64,000 nt of DNA from Actinacidiphila acidipaludis (GCF_019890725.1 NZ_JAINZZ010000011.1:62001-126000); one strand, 5' to 3'. Numbered from the stretch's first letter, positions 7,591 to 16,565 are shown. The notes: generated by a model not told the origin, from the letters alone. Program-made: numbers and translations.

Positions 7591-7940
7591 GCGAAAACCC
7601 TCGGCGATCGCCCGTGAGCCGCGCGCGGCCGGCCATTCCTTTTGTCACCCGCTTCTCACCCGCTTCTCACGTTGTTCGCCGGAGACATGGACACCGGCCA
7701 GGCCGTGTGCTGTCATGCCACGTGCGAGTTGTACAACGATGAAACGCCCGCCGGCAGGCCGCACCTCCCTGTCGCACCCCCTGCGCCGCCGAGTTCGGAC
7801 CGATCGCTGCCGGATCCGGGTGACCGGCGCTCTGACAACGCTGTCATAGGGGGTGGGTGGGCGGAACACCAGCGCCGGTGCCCGCACCGGCACGGCTCAC
7901 GACGCGGGCCGAAAGGCCCTGCTTCAGAACGGAGTTGTCC
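7591..7940. other. Intergenic region upstream of the GH31 gene
   Basis: This 350-bp gap holds the 14-bp LacI-like operator listed separately and weak promoter-like boxes around it (TGACCG at 7821-7826 and CATAGG at 7845-7850). The stretch 7640-7675 contains a short direct repeat of a CCCGCTTCTCA-like unit, seen twice. I see no convincing small gene. Confidence 0.4.
7833..7846. promoter_or_regulatory. LacI-like operator upstream of the GH31 gene
   Basis: TGACAACGCTGTCA is a near-palindrome with five-base arms TGACA and TGTCA and a central CG, the layout of a LacI-family operator. It lies 95 bp upstream of the GTG start and sits between possible -35 and -10 boxes. Neither LacI gene in this window has a matching site near it, so the regulator may lie elsewhere. 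Confidence 0.5.
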
Positions 7941-10900
7941 GTGAGAGGAAGTTCAGCCAGGCGCACGCGCCACGCCCTGCGACGGCGGGCCACGGTCGCC
8001 GCCGTCGCCGGCAGCTTGGCGGCCATGACGATGGCCGGCGCAGGACAGGTGTCGGCGACCGCGCCTGACACGGCCCACCCCCGGATTCCGACGGTGACCT
8101 CCGGCGACGCGCGGTTCGAGGTGCTGTCCCCGACGCTCATCCGCACCGAGTACGCGCAGGACGGCACGTTCACCGACGCGGCGACGTTCAACGCCGTCGG
8201 CCGCGACGGCTTCGCCCCGGCGTCGTACACCACGAGCACGTCCGACGGGTGGCTGACGATCACCACGGACGCCATGACCCTGCGCTACCAGGTCGGTTCG
8301 GGGCCGTTCGACGCCCAGAACCTGACGGTGCGGCTGACCGCCGGCGGTTCACCGGTGACCGCCACCCCCTGGCAGCAACTGACCTGCGGTGTCGGGGCGC
8401 TGTGCGAGGCCGAGCGCCTGCCGTCCAGCGGAGTGAGCGTCGCCACCGACCACACGGGCTACACCGGCGCCGGCTTCGTCGCCGGCTTCCAGGGCTCCGG
8501 CAGCTCCATGTCGGCCACGGTCGACGTCCCCACGGCGGGCGCCTACCAGTTCGACACGCGCTACGCCAACGCCGTCGGCGGGGACGGCCAGAACACCACC
8601 CGCACCCTGACCCTCACGGTGGACGGCGGCGCGGCGCAGACCGTCTCGCTGCCGCCCACCGGCGACTGGAACACCTGGAAGCTGGCGACCAGTTCGGTGC
8701 AGCTCCCGGCGGGCCACCACACCGTCACCCTGTCCAGGACCGCGACCGACTCGGGCAACGTCAACGTCGACAGCGTCGCCCTGGTGAACCCGGGCGCCGC
8801 CTTCCCGTCGACCGCGTCGACCGCGATCACCGACTGCCGCTTCGGGGTGAGCTGCGAGGCCGAGGCCGCGCGCATCGCGGGCTCGGCGAAGGTCGCCACC
8901 GACCACGGCTCCTACTCCGGCACCGGGTTCCTCGCCGAGCTCAACCAGGGTTCGAGCGTGTCCGCGCACATCGTGGGGGTGCCGGCCGACGGGACGTACG
9001 CGCTGCAGGTGCGGTACGCCAACTCCCAGGGCGGTGACGGCCTCAACCAGACGCGCACCGCCTCGGTGACCACGGGCGGCACCACCCGGACGCTCTCCCT
9101 GCCGGCGACCGGCAGCTGGGACACCTGGCAGACGGCGTCGGTCCCGGTCACGCTGACCGCGGGCGCCGACGACATCACCCTCGGCTGCCCGGACGCCACG
9201 AGCTGCCACATCAACCTCGACACGCTCGGCGTCACCGCGACCGGCGCGCAGGCCCCGCAGCCGCACCTGGCGCTCGGCGGCTACCGCCGCAGCCTGGACG
9301 GGTTCAACGGCGACAACGGCGCCCCGGCCACCACGCCGGGTCTGCTGTACAAGGACGGCTGGTACCTGCTCGACGACACCGGCTCGGCGCTGTACGACAC
9401 CGCCACCCGCAAGGTCACCCAGCGTCCGGCGACGCCGGGTTCGCCGTACCAGGACGGCTATGTCTTCGGGTACGGCCACGACTACAAGCAGGCCCTGTCG
9501 GACCTGTCGACACTGACCGGACTGGCCGAGCTGCTGCCCGAGTGGGCCTACGGCGTCTGGTACTCGGAGTACTTCGACCGCACGGCCGCCGACTACGAGA
9601 ACACGATCCTGCCGGCGTTCCGTTCCGAGGGCGTGCCGCTGGACGTCCTGGTCACCGACACCGACTTCAAGTCGCCGAACACCTGGAGCGGTTGGGAGAT
9701 CGACCAGAGCAAGTTCCCCGATCCGAAGGCGTTCTTCGACTGGGCCGCCTCGCAGGGCCTGCACAACACGCTCAACATCCACCCGAGCATCCTCAGTTCC
9801 GACCCGCAGTTCGCGCAGGCGCAGGCGACGGCCAAGGGCAAGCTGCAGAAGGGCGGTTGCTCGGGCGCCGCGGCGAGCGGCGCCGGTGACTGCTACACCT
9901 TCGACTGGGGCGACCCGGACCAGCTCAAGGCGTACATGGACCTGCACCAGACCATGGACCAGCAGGGCAACGACTTCTGGTGGCTGGACTGGTGCTGCGA
10001 CAACTCGCAGTCCTCGCTGCAGGGCGTGACCCCGGACGCGTGGATCAACCAGCAGTACGCGACCGACGCGGACAAGACCATCGGCCGCGGGTTCGTCATC
10101 TCCCGCGCCTACGGTTCGCTGCAGGCCGGCGGGTACAGCGGCCAGCAGGGGCTGCCGACCGGGCCGTGGGCGGACAAGCGCACCACGATCCACTTCACCG
10201 GTGACACCTCCTCCACGTGGGGCACGCTGCGGGCCGAGGTCGGCTACACGCCCGGTGAGGCCGCGGCGACCGGCATGTCGGCGATCAGCCACGACATCGG
10301 CGGCCACAACGACACGACGGGCCTGAAGGGTTCGGAGACCTACACCTCGGGCGGCACCACGCAGACCACGCACAAGCTGCCCGACGACATGTACGCCCGC
10401 TGGGTGCAGCTCGCGACGTTCCAGCCGATCGACCGGCTGCACAGCAACCACAGCGACCGGCTGCCGTGGCAGTACGGCACGGCGGCCCGCGCCTCCGCGG
10501 ACAAGTTCCTCAACCTGCGCGAGAACCTGGTGCCGTACACCTACTCGCTGGCGCAGGAGGCCAACGCCACCGGGGTTCCGGTGACCCGCCCGATGTACCT
10601 GGAGTACCCGGACGAGGCGCAGGCGTACACGACGGCGAACAGCGAGTACTTCTACGGTTCCGACATGCTGGTCGCGCCGGTCACCACGCCCGGGACCACG
10701 GCGAGCACGTCGGTGTGGTTCCCGCCGGGCAGCCAGTGGACGGACTACTTCACCGGCAGGACCTACGCGGGCGGCACCACGCAGACCATCACCTCGGGTC
10801 TCGACACCATGCCGGTGTTCGTCCGCGCCGGGGCCGTCATCCCGACCCGCACCGGCAACGTCACCGCACAGGACAAGGCGCCGCTGACGAAGGTCACGCT

Positions 10901-11240
10901 GACCGTCGCCGCGGGCGGCTCCGGCTCGACCACCCTGTACGAGGACGACGGCAAGCCGGCCACCGGGCACGGCCACAGCGCCACGACCGCGATCCGCTAC
11001 CAGGAGACGGACGCGGGGCACACGCTGACCATCGCGGGCGCCGCCGGCGGCTTCGCCGGGCAGGTGACGTCGCGCCAGTGGACGGTCGCACTCGTCGGCA
11101 CCGACGAGCCGACCTCGGTCTCGGCGGGTACCGGGCGGCTGTCGCCGGCCGACTACCACTACGACGCGGCCACCCGCACCCTGACCGTCACGCTGCCGCC
11201 GCGCAACGTGCACACCAAGGTCACCGTCAGCTTCCGCTGA
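7941..11240 (+). CDS. Secreted GH31 alpha-glycosidase with two inserted CBM35/CBM6-like modules
   Basis: A 1099-residue exported enzyme. Residues 1-45 are a basic Arg-rich signal peptide ending near GAGQVSA. Residues about 55-145 begin the GH31 N-terminal beta-sandwich, which is then interrupted by two lectin-like modules (about 150-286 and 297-436, each opening with CEAE and containing a G(G)DG...TR motif), before the sandwich resumes (LALGGYRRSLDG) and leads into the barrel from about 531. The nucleophile is probably Asp683 in WWLDWCCDN and the acid/base Asp755 in HFTGDTSS. Family members cleave alpha-glucosides, alpha-xylosides or related sugars; the substrate is unknown. Start GTG 7941 has GGAG about eight bases upstream. 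A LacI-type site lies in front and a strong terminator behind. Confidence 0.88.
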   Translation: MRGSSARRTRHALRRRATVAAVAGSLAAMTMAGAGQVSATAPDTAHPRIPTVTSGDARFEVLSPTLIRTEYAQDGTFTDAATFNAVGRDGFAPASYTTSTSDGWLTITTDAMTLRYQVGSGPFDAQNLTVRLTAGGSPVTATPWQQLTCGVGALCEAERLPSSGVSVATDHTGYTGAGFVAGFQGSGSSMSATVDVPTAGAYQFDTRYANAVGGDGQNTTRTLTLTVDGGAAQTVSLPPTGDWNTWKLATSSVQLPAGHHTVTLSRTATDSGNVNVDSVALVNPGAAFPSTASTAITDCRFGVSCEAEAARIAGSAKVATDHGSYSGTGFLAELNQGSSVSAHIVGVPADGTYALQVRYANSQGGDGLNQTRTASVTTGGTTRTLSLPATGSWDTWQTASVPVTLTAGADDITLGCPDATSCHINLDTLGVTATGAQAPQPHLALGGYRRSLDGFNGDNGAPATTPGLLYKDGWYLLDDTGSALYDTATRKVTQRPATPGSPYQDGYVFGYGHDYKQALSDLSTLTGLAELLPEWAYGVWYSEYFDRTAADYENTILPAFRSEGVPLDVLVTDTDFKSPNTWSGWEIDQSKFPDPKAFFDWAASQGLHNTLNIHPSILSSDPQFAQAQATAKGKLQKGGCSGAAASGAGDCYTFDWGDPDQLKAYMDLHQTMDQQGNDFWWLDWCCDNSQSSLQGVTPDAWINQQYATDADKTIGRGFVISRAYGSLQAGGYSGQQGLPTGPWADKRTTIHFTGDTSSTWGTLRAEVGYTPGEAAATGMSAISHDIGGHNDTTGLKGSETYTSGGTTQTTHKLPDDMYARWVQLATFQPIDRLHSNHSDRLPWQYGTAARASADKFLNLRENLVPYTYSLAQEANATGVPVTRPMYLEYPDEAQAYTTANSEYFYGSDMLVAPVTTPGTTASTSVWFPPGSQWTDYFTGRTYAGGTTQTITSGLDTMPVFVRAGAVIPTRTGNVTAQDKAPLTKVTLTVAAGGSGSTTLYEDDGKPATGHGHSATTAIRYQETDAGHTLTIAGAAGGFAGQVTSRQWTVALVGTDEPTSVSAGTGRLSPADYHYDAATRTLTVTLPPRNVHTKVTVSFR

Positions 11241-11296
11241 CATCCGGTCCGCCGGGGACCGGGTCCCGCACGGGATCCGGCCCCCGGCCGGCGACA

Positions 11297-11345
11297 GGAA
11301 CTACGAGGGCCCGCACGCGACGCGCGTGCGGGCCCTCGTAGTTCC
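11297..11345. terminator. Bidirectional terminator hairpin
   Basis: A perfect 23-bp stem (11297-11319 with 11323-11345) and a three-base loop lies between the convergent GH31 and TIM-barrel genes. No U-tract follows, as is usual in Streptomyces. It would serve both strands. Confidence 0.85.
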
Positions 11346-11360
11346 GGCTGCCGGGCCGGG

Positions 11361-12818
11361 TCAGCCCGGCGACAGGCGGTACAGCACCGCGCCGCCCGCG
11401 TCGAGTTCGACGTCCAGCACGGCGGGCCGGCGCACCGGCCGGTAGCCGCCGTCGGCGGGCACGAACCGGTCGACGCCCGCCACGTGCGCCGGGTTGGTGC
11501 CCAGGTGGACCGTCGCGGCGGCGTCCGGGTCGCGGTTGGCGACGAGCAGGTACCGGGTGCCGTCGTCCTGGGCGGACCTGAAGATGCCGAGCACCGCCGC
11601 GTCCCCCGTGGCGGAGGTCAGGTGCTCGCCGGCGGTGAAGGCGACGGCGCTGGGCGGCAGCGGGGTGTCGTTGGCGTGCTGCACCGACTCCGAGACCAGC
11701 GGCTTGAGTTGGCGGCCGACCGGCTGCAGCCAGTGCCGGTTCAGCGTCTTCGCCGCCCCGTACAGCGGGGTGCGCTTGCCGTCGACGCTGATCAGCGCCT
11801 GCGTGAACCCCTCGCCGCGGGCCGGGTCGGGCGTCCAGTAGGTGAAGTACTGGATGCCCTTGCAGCCGTAGGCGAGGCTGATGTTGACCTGCCAGGCGAG
11901 CTGGGAGGCGGTCGGCACCCGGTGGCCGTTGTAGCCCACCGACTGGACGTAGGTCCACGCCGGGAGGCCGGACTTCAGCGACGCGTCGCGGAAGATCGCC
12001 CAGTTGTCGAAGTAGTCGAGGTCGATGCCGTCACTGAGGATCGGGTAGCGGTCGAAGGAGATCAGCGGCGGCCGGACGGTGTCGATGTAGTCCTGCACGA
12101 AGGCGGCGTACCCCGGGCCGTTGCCGGGCCAGAGGTTGGAGTACGGCAGGAGGTTCGGCGCCACCTGGCCGACGATGCGGGTGAGCGCGCCGACGGTGGG
12201 GAAGCGCGACTGCGCCGGCTCGTCGAAGACGTTGAACCCGGCGAGCGAGGAGTGTCCGGTGTAGCTGCCGAGCGCGGCCCGCACCCAGGCGGTGGCGTCG
12301 GAGGTGGTCAGCGACGACGGCACGCTCCGGTCGTCGGTGACGGCCATGTAGTGGGCGATCGCCTCGATGCGCGGGTCGCCGGCGATCAGCACCCGCAGAC
12401 CGGTCTGGTCGGCCATCTTCAGCGCCCAGCCGCCGCTCTGCTCGTCGAACTGGTAGTTGCCGGTGATCAGGAAGGTGAATCCGGCGTCGCTGATCTCCTG
12501 GTAGCGCTCCAGGGTGGTCTCGAAGGGGTGCGGCGGCCAGAAGAGCCCGATCGGGAAGTCGGGGCCGCCGGTCAGCGGGAGGTCCGCGGAGGCGGCGGAG
12601 GCCGCAGGGGCCGCCGCGGGCGTGGCGCCCGCGGTCCTGCCTCCCGCGGAGGCGCGGGCGCCGGTCCCGGTGCCGGGGTCCGCGGCGGCATGCCCGGCGG
12701 ACAGGCCGCCGGCGGCGAGCACCCCGGCCCCCAGCCCCGCGGCCTGCAGCAGAGTGCGGCGGTCGAGCGGGCGAGACGTGCCGGTGGACGAGGGTGTCTG
12801 CTCTGACATCTCTGACAT
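11361..12818 (-). CDS. Tat-exported glycoside-hydrolase-like TIM-barrel protein
   Basis: A 485-residue protein with a clear twin-arginine signal (DRRTLLQAAGLGAGVLAAGG) and an Ala/Gly linker to about residue 80. The body looks like a clan GH-A type barrel: PIGLFWPPHP at the first strand, FNVFDEP with a Glu where the acid/base normally sits, a strand ISFDRYPI, and AWTYVQSVGYN; a C-terminal beta domain (LGIFRSAQDDGTRYLLVANRD) resembles the small domains that follow such barrels. The exact family is not recognised. It is convergent with the GH31 gene and downstream of the RpiR regulator on the same strand, which suggests a shared role in degrading one polysaccharide. ATG 12818 has GGAG six bases upstream. 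Confidence 0.7.
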   Translation of the reverse strand: MSEMSEQTPSSTGTSRPLDRRTLLQAAGLGAGVLAAGGLSAGHAAADPGTGTGARASAGGRTAGATPAAAPAASAASADLPLTGGPDFPIGLFWPPHPFETTLERYQEISDAGFTFLITGNYQFDEQSGGWALKMADQTGLRVLIAGDPRIEAIAHYMAVTDDRSVPSSLTTSDATAWVRAALGSYTGHSSLAGFNVFDEPAQSRFPTVGALTRIVGQVAPNLLPYSNLWPGNGPGYAAFVQDYIDTVRPPLISFDRYPILSDGIDLDYFDNWAIFRDASLKSGLPAWTYVQSVGYNGHRVPTASQLAWQVNISLAYGCKGIQYFTYWTPDPARGEGFTQALISVDGKRTPLYGAAKTLNRHWLQPVGRQLKPLVSESVQHANDTPLPPSAVAFTAGEHLTSATGDAAVLGIFRSAQDDGTRYLLVANRDPDAAATVHLGTNPAHVAGVDRFVPADGGYRPVRRPAVLDVELDAGGAVLYRLSPG

Positions 12819-12909
12819 GGCCTACTCCGATCGTTGGTACGCCTGTACGACGAGGGGTGGCTGCAGATCCGGTCAAGCGCGCCGGCGTGTGGGGCATCGG
12901 CGAAAAGGG

Positions 12910-12932
12910 CGGAGCTCTCCGAGGGAGCTCCG
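12910..12932 (-). terminator. Terminator-like hairpin after the RpiR gene
   Basis: CGGAGCTC (12910-12917) pairs with GAGCTCCG (12925-12932) around a seven-base loop, in the 260-bp gap between the RpiR gene and the Tat-exported gene on the same strand. A second GC-rich palindrome follows directly. The remaining upstream part, 12975-13030, is unusually AT-rich with ATGAATGCATCATGC, and is the likely promoter of the Tat-exported gene. Confidence 0.5.
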
Positions 12933-13079
12933 CGGCCCGCGCGGCCGCGGGCGGACGGCACACATGCTGGCAGACACCGATGATTCAAACAACCATCATG
13001 TGCAGACCCGATGAATGCATCATGCAGACCCCGCGGAGCGCGTCGCGCGACCGCGCGGAACCCGTCGCGGGGAGGGGGC

Positions 13080-13991
13080 TCAGCGCGCGCGGCGCCCCTT
13101 CGCCACGTGCCCGCTCGCGATGTGCCCGGTCAGGGCCATGGACGCGCTCGCGCGCGGATAGGTCAGCTGGGCCACGCGGACGTAGAGGCAGTCGATGAGC
13201 ACCAGCACCGAGTGCCGGGCCCCGATGCTGCCGGAGCGGAAGCTGGTCTCCCCGGTGGTGGCGATGAGCCGGATCTCCGCCGCGCGGGCCAGCGGCGACT
13301 TCGGGTCGGCGGTGATCGCGACCGTGGTGGCGCCCCGCTCGCGGGCGAGCTCGAAGGGCTCGATCGTCTCCCGGGTCGATCCCGAGTGGGAGATGCCGAT
13401 GGCCGCGTCGGCGGGCGTCAGCAGGGCCGCCGAGGTGGCGGCGGCGTGCACCTCGTTCCAGCCGCGCACCGCGCAGCCGATGCCGAAGAGCCGCAGTTCG
13501 GTCTCGACCGCGACGGCTCCGCTGCCGCCGACGCCGTACACGTCGATCCGCCGGGCCCGCGCGACGGCCTGCGCGGCGCGTTCCAGCGCGGCGAGGTCGA
13601 CGGTCTCCAGCGTCCGCTGCACCGCGCCCAGATCGGCCTGGCCGACGACGGTGACGACCCGTTCCAGGTCGTCGTCCGGTGAGATGTCCGGCCCTATCTC
13701 GGAGGTGCCCCAGTTGGCCTCGGCGCCGCGGGCCCCCTCGCGGGCCAGCTCGATCTGCAGGTGCTGGTAGGAGTCCAGGCCGACGGCGCGGCAGAAACGG
13801 GTGACGGTGGGCTGCGAGGTCCCGGTACGCCGGCCGAGTTCCGCGGCCGAGCAGCCGATCACCGAGCCGGGATCGGCCAGGACCAGGTCGGCGACCTTGC
13901 GCAACGAGCCGGTCAGGCGCGGCAGTTCGGCCCGGATGAGCGCCGTGACGTCCGAGCGCGCGGCCCCCTGGCCGAAGCCCTTGGCATCCAT
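13080..13991 (-). CDS. MurR/RpiR-family transcriptional regulator with SIS domain
   Basis: A 303-residue regulator. Residues about 15-85 are the RpiR helix-turn-helix ([25 protein letters not shown] then [14 protein letters not shown]), and residues about 130-275 are a SIS sugar-isomerase fold that binds phosphosugars ([10 protein letters not shown] and [14 protein letters not shown] are the conserved loops). Such proteins control amino-sugar or sugar acid genes in response to a phosphorylated sugar. It precedes the Tat-exported barrel gene on the same strand and is divergent from an alcohol dehydrogenase gene; either is a plausible target. Start ATG 13991. Confidence 0.9.
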   Translation of the reverse strand: MDAKGFGQGAARSDVTALIRAELPRLTGSLRKVADLVLADPGSVIGCSAAELGRRTGTSQPTVTRFCRAVGLDSYQHLQIELAREGARGAEANWGTSEIGPDISPDDDLERVVTVVGQADLGAVQRTLETVDLAALERAAQAVARARRIDVYGVGGSGAVAVETELRLFGIGCAVRGWNEVHAAATSAALLTPADAAIGISHSGSTRETIEPFELARERGATTVAITADPKSPLARAAEIRLIATTGETSFRSGSIGARHSVLVLIDCLYVRVAQLTYPRASASMALTGHIASGHVAKGRRAR

Positions 13992-14364
13992 GCGGCTCCC
14001 TGGTCCTTCGTGTCCGCGACCCTGCGGCCGTCGGGTGTGTGGTACCGGCGGTCGGTGGGCGCGGGCGCCGGTGCGGGCGGTCGGTGCGGGCGGTGCGGTC
14101 GACCGTCGGCCTTCGGCCCCTGAGTGGCGCGATTATGGCATTCGGATCGCACCGGTTCTACCAATTCGGCCATTCAGCGGCCGGCCCGCCGCGCCCGAGC
14201 CCTGGGGCCGGTTCCGGCGTGCCCGAGCCCCGGGGCGGCATCGGCCCGTCCGCCCGCCGATGCCGCCCCGGGCGGATGGGCCGATCCTGGAAAGAGGCAG
14301 GGGAAAGAGGCAGGGGAAAGAAGCAGGGGCGAGGGGCAGGACGTACGGGGCGGAGGCGAGGCTC
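13992..14364. other. Intergenic region between RpiR and alcohol dehydrogenase genes
   Basis: This 373-bp divergent gap has a relatively AT-rich core (GCGATTATGGCATTC around 14129-14143) that may hold the promoters, followed by the purine-rich tandem repeat at 14289-14340. I see no gene in it. Confidence 0.4.
14289..14340 (+). repeat. 13-bp purine-rich tandem repeat, four units
   Basis: The unit GGAAAGAGGCAGG is present twice exactly (14289-14301, 14302-14314), once with one change (14315-14327) and once degenerate as GGCGAGGGGCAGG (14328-14340). The block ends 24 bases before the ATG of the alcohol dehydrogenase gene, so it is transcribed in the 5' leader if the promoter is upstream. Each unit carries a Shine-Dalgarno-like purine run. 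Confidence 0.85.
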
Positions 14365-15390
14365 ATGGGCGACGGGGTTCCGGCGACGATGCGGGCGTGG
14401 GTGGCACGCGCGGACCGGCGCGGCTCGATCGAGGCCGCCGAGCTGCCCGTGCCCCGGCCGGGTCCGGGCGAGGTGCTGGTCCGGGTGCGGGCCTGCGGCG
14501 TCTGCCGGACCGACCTGCACGTCCGCGACCAGGATCTGCCGCCGCACCGGGACCGGGTGGTGCCCGGGCACGAAGCGGTCGGCACGGTCGTCGCGGCGGG
14601 CGGGGAGACCGCGGGGCCGGCGCCCGGCACGCTGGTCGGCGTTCCGTGGCTGCGCAGCACGTGCGGCACCTGCCGCTACTGCACCCACGGGCAGGAGAAC
14701 CTGTGCCCGTACTCGGCGTACACCGGCTGGGACGCCGACGGCGGCTACGCCGAGTACGTGGTGGTGCCCGCGGCCTACGCGTACGAGCTGCCGGCCGGCT
14801 ACCGCGACGAGGAGCTGGCGCCGCTGCTGTGCGCGGGCATCATCGGCTACCGGGCGCTGCGGCGGGCCGAGCTGCCGGAGGGCGGCCGGCTCGGCGTCTA
14901 CGGGTTCGGCGGGTCCGCTCATCTCACCGCGCAACTGGCGATCGCCCAGGGCGCCGAGGTCCATGTCTTCACCCGCTCCCCCGCCGCCCAGCGGCTCGCC
15001 CTGGAGCTGGGCGCCACCTCGGCCGGGGACTCCGGGGCCACGCCGCCCGCGCCCCTGGACGCGGCGATCCTCTTCGCCCCGGTCGGCGACCTGGTCCCGG
15101 TGGTGCTGGAGGCGCTGGGCAGCGGCGGCACCCTCAGCATCGCGGGCATCCACCTGTCGGCGATCCCGTCGCTGGACTACCAGCGGCACCTGTTCCGCGA
15201 GCGGACGGTCCGCAGCGTGACGGCCAACACCCGTGACGACGGGCGGGAGTTCCTGGCCGCGGCCGGCCGGCACGGGGTGACACCCACGGTGCAGGTCTAC
15301 CCGTTCACCAGGGCCGACGCCGCCCTCGACGATCTGTTCGCCGACCGGGTCAACGGCGCCGCGGTGCTGCGCGTCGCCGAGCCGGACTGA
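14365..15390 (+). CDS. Zinc-dependent alcohol dehydrogenase family protein
   Basis: A 341-residue medium-chain dehydrogenase. The catalytic zinc ligands are visible in CGVCRTD and in VVPGHEAVG, and the structural zinc loop is [15 protein letters not shown]. The nucleotide-binding turn reads YGFGGSAHL, a variant of the usual GxGGxG. It resembles the short AdhA-type alcohol dehydrogenases that oxidise primary alcohols or reduce aldehydes with NAD(P). ATG 14365 has GGAGG eight bases upstream. It stands alone between the RpiR regulator (divergent) and the bxlR-like regulator (convergent), so its physiological link is unclear. Confidence 0.88.
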   Translation: MGDGVPATMRAWVARADRRGSIEAAELPVPRPGPGEVLVRVRACGVCRTDLHVRDQDLPPHRDRVVPGHEAVGTVVAAGGETAGPAPGTLVGVPWLRSTCGTCRYCTHGQENLCPYSAYTGWDADGGYAEYVVVPAAYAYELPAGYRDEELAPLLCAGIIGYRALRRAELPEGGRLGVYGFGGSAHLTAQLAIAQGAEVHVFTRSPAAQRLALELGATSAGDSGATPPAPLDAAILFAPVGDLVPVVLEALGSGGTLSIAGIHLSAIPSLDYQRHLFRERTVRSVTANTRDDGREFLAAAGRHGVTPTVQVYPFTRADAALDDLFADRVNGAAVLRVAEPD

Positions 15391-15402
15391 GGCCCCGGGC
15401 TC

Positions 15403-16422
15403 TCACGCGGCCGGCGGCGGTGCGGTGCTCTTGCGGACCACCAGGCTGGTGGCCAGTTCCATCCGGGTCGTGGTGGTCACCCCGGCCTGGAGCCGCAGCA
15501 GCATCTCGGAGGCCGCCTCGGCCATCTTCCGCAGCGGCTGGTGGACGGTGGTCAGGGCGGGCCGCGACCATTTGGCGACGGCGACGTCGTCGTAGCCGAC
15601 CACCGACAGGTCGTGCGGTGTGCGCAGGCCCAGACTGCTCGCCGCCTCCAGGACGCCGATGGCCTGCAGATCGCTGCCGGCGAAGATGGCGGTGGGCCGG
15701 CCGGGGCGTTCCAGCATGGCCAGGGCCCGGTCGTAGCCGCCCTCGACGTGGAAGTCGCCGTGGGCGATGTGTGCCGGGTCGACCTCCAGGCCGGCCGTCG
15801 CCATGGCCGAGCGGAAGCCGTCGAGCCGGGCCAGCGAGCACATCATGTCCTCGGGCCCGGTGATGATGCCGATCCGCCGGTGCCCGCAGTCGATGAGGTG
15901 CCGGGTGGCGGCCAGTCCGCCGGACCAGTTCGCCGAGCCCACCGACGGGACGTCGGGCGCCGGGTCGCCGGCCGGATCGATGATCACGAACGGGATGGAA
16001 CGCGCCCTGAGCTGCTGCTTGTACTCCTGCGGCAGCGCCGAGAACATCAGGATCACACCCAGCGGGCGCCGCCGCAGCACGCCCTCGATCCACTCCGGGC
16101 CGGGGGCGTGCCGAGTGCCGCTCTCGGTGAGCACGACGCCGGCGCCGCTGTCCCGCGCGACCTTCTCGACGCCGAGGATCAGCTCCATCGCCCAGATCGC
16201 GTCCAGCTCGTGGAAGACGATCTCGATCAGCGGCGCCTCGGGAGCCGATCGGGCGTTGCGCCGGTAGCCGTGGGCCTCCAGCAGCCGTTCGACCTTGCGC
16301 CGGGTGTGCGGGGAAACGTCCTGTCTGCCGTTGAGGACCTTCGAAACTGTCGGGACGGAGACCCCCGCAGTTTCGGCGATCTGAGCCAGGGTTACTTTCG
16401 CGGGCCGCTCCTCGTCATCCAT
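15403..16422 (-). CDS. bxlR: LacI-family repressor of the bxl-type xylo-oligosaccharide operon
   Basis: A 339-residue LacI regulator: helix-turn-helix VTLAQIAETAGVSVPTVSKVLNG at residues about 9-31, then a sugar-binding core ending in VGYDDVAVAKWSRPALTTV. It is divergent from a binding-protein/permease/GH3 operon, the arrangement of the BxlR-BxlEFG-BxlA system of Streptomyces, where BxlR represses in the absence of xylobiose. The gene symbol rests on that synteny. ATG 16422 has no ribosome binding site; TACGCT eight bases upstream suggests a leaderless transcript. The overlapping inverted repeats at 16526-16553 are the likely operator. Confidence 0.82.
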   Translation of the reverse strand: MDDEERPAKVTLAQIAETAGVSVPTVSKVLNGRQDVSPHTRRKVERLLEAHGYRRNARSAPEAPLIEIVFHELDAIWAMELILGVEKVARDSGAGVVLTESGTRHAPGPEWIEGVLRRRPLGVILMFSALPQEYKQQLRARSIPFVIIDPAGDPAPDVPSVGSANWSGGLAATRHLIDCGHRRIGIITGPEDMMCSLARLDGFRSAMATAGLEVDPAHIAHGDFHVEGGYDRALAMLERPGRPTAIFAGSDLQAIGVLEAASSLGLRTPHDLSVVGYDDVAVAKWSRPALTTVHQPLRKMAEAASEMLLRLQAGVTTTTRMELATSLVVRKSTAPPPAA

Positions 16423-16480
16423 GGCACGGCAGCGTACGACACATCTCCAGGTAACGCTTGAATAACCCGAGCCGGGAGGG

Positions 16481-16509
16481 TTGACCCCTCCACGAGTGGA
16501 CCTTAGCGT
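16481..16509 (+). promoter_or_regulatory. Promoter of the bxl-type operon
   Basis: TTGACC (16481-16486) and TAGCGT (16504-16509) are separated by 17 bases, a good match to a housekeeping sigma-factor promoter. Transcription would start near 16516, about 50 bases before the first gene, which places the operator repeats just downstream of the start site. Confidence 0.6.
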
Positions 16510-16525
16510 CACAGCGCGCAGCAAA

Positions 16526-16553
16526 TTTCGGCGATGACGCCGAAAACTTTCGG
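16526..16553. promoter_or_regulatory. Overlapping inverted-repeat operator of the bxl-type operon
   Basis: Two perfect inverted repeats share an arm: TTTCGGCG-ATGA-CGCCGAAA (16526-16545) and CCGAAA-AC-TTTCGG (16540-16553). The second ends where the ribosome binding site GGAAAGG begins. CGAAA/TTTCG boxes are known upstream of xylan-use genes in Streptomyces, including sites bound by BxlR. A repressor here would block elongation or re-initiation. Confidence 0.65.
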
Positions 16554-16565
16554 AAAGGCTGGACG

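Noticed and set aside
8349..11243. Long minus-strand open frame (964 codons) opposite the GH31 gene
   Set aside because: It is a shadow of the GC-rich third-position pattern of the plus-strand gene; its translation is Arg/Gly/Val-rich low-complexity sequence without domains.
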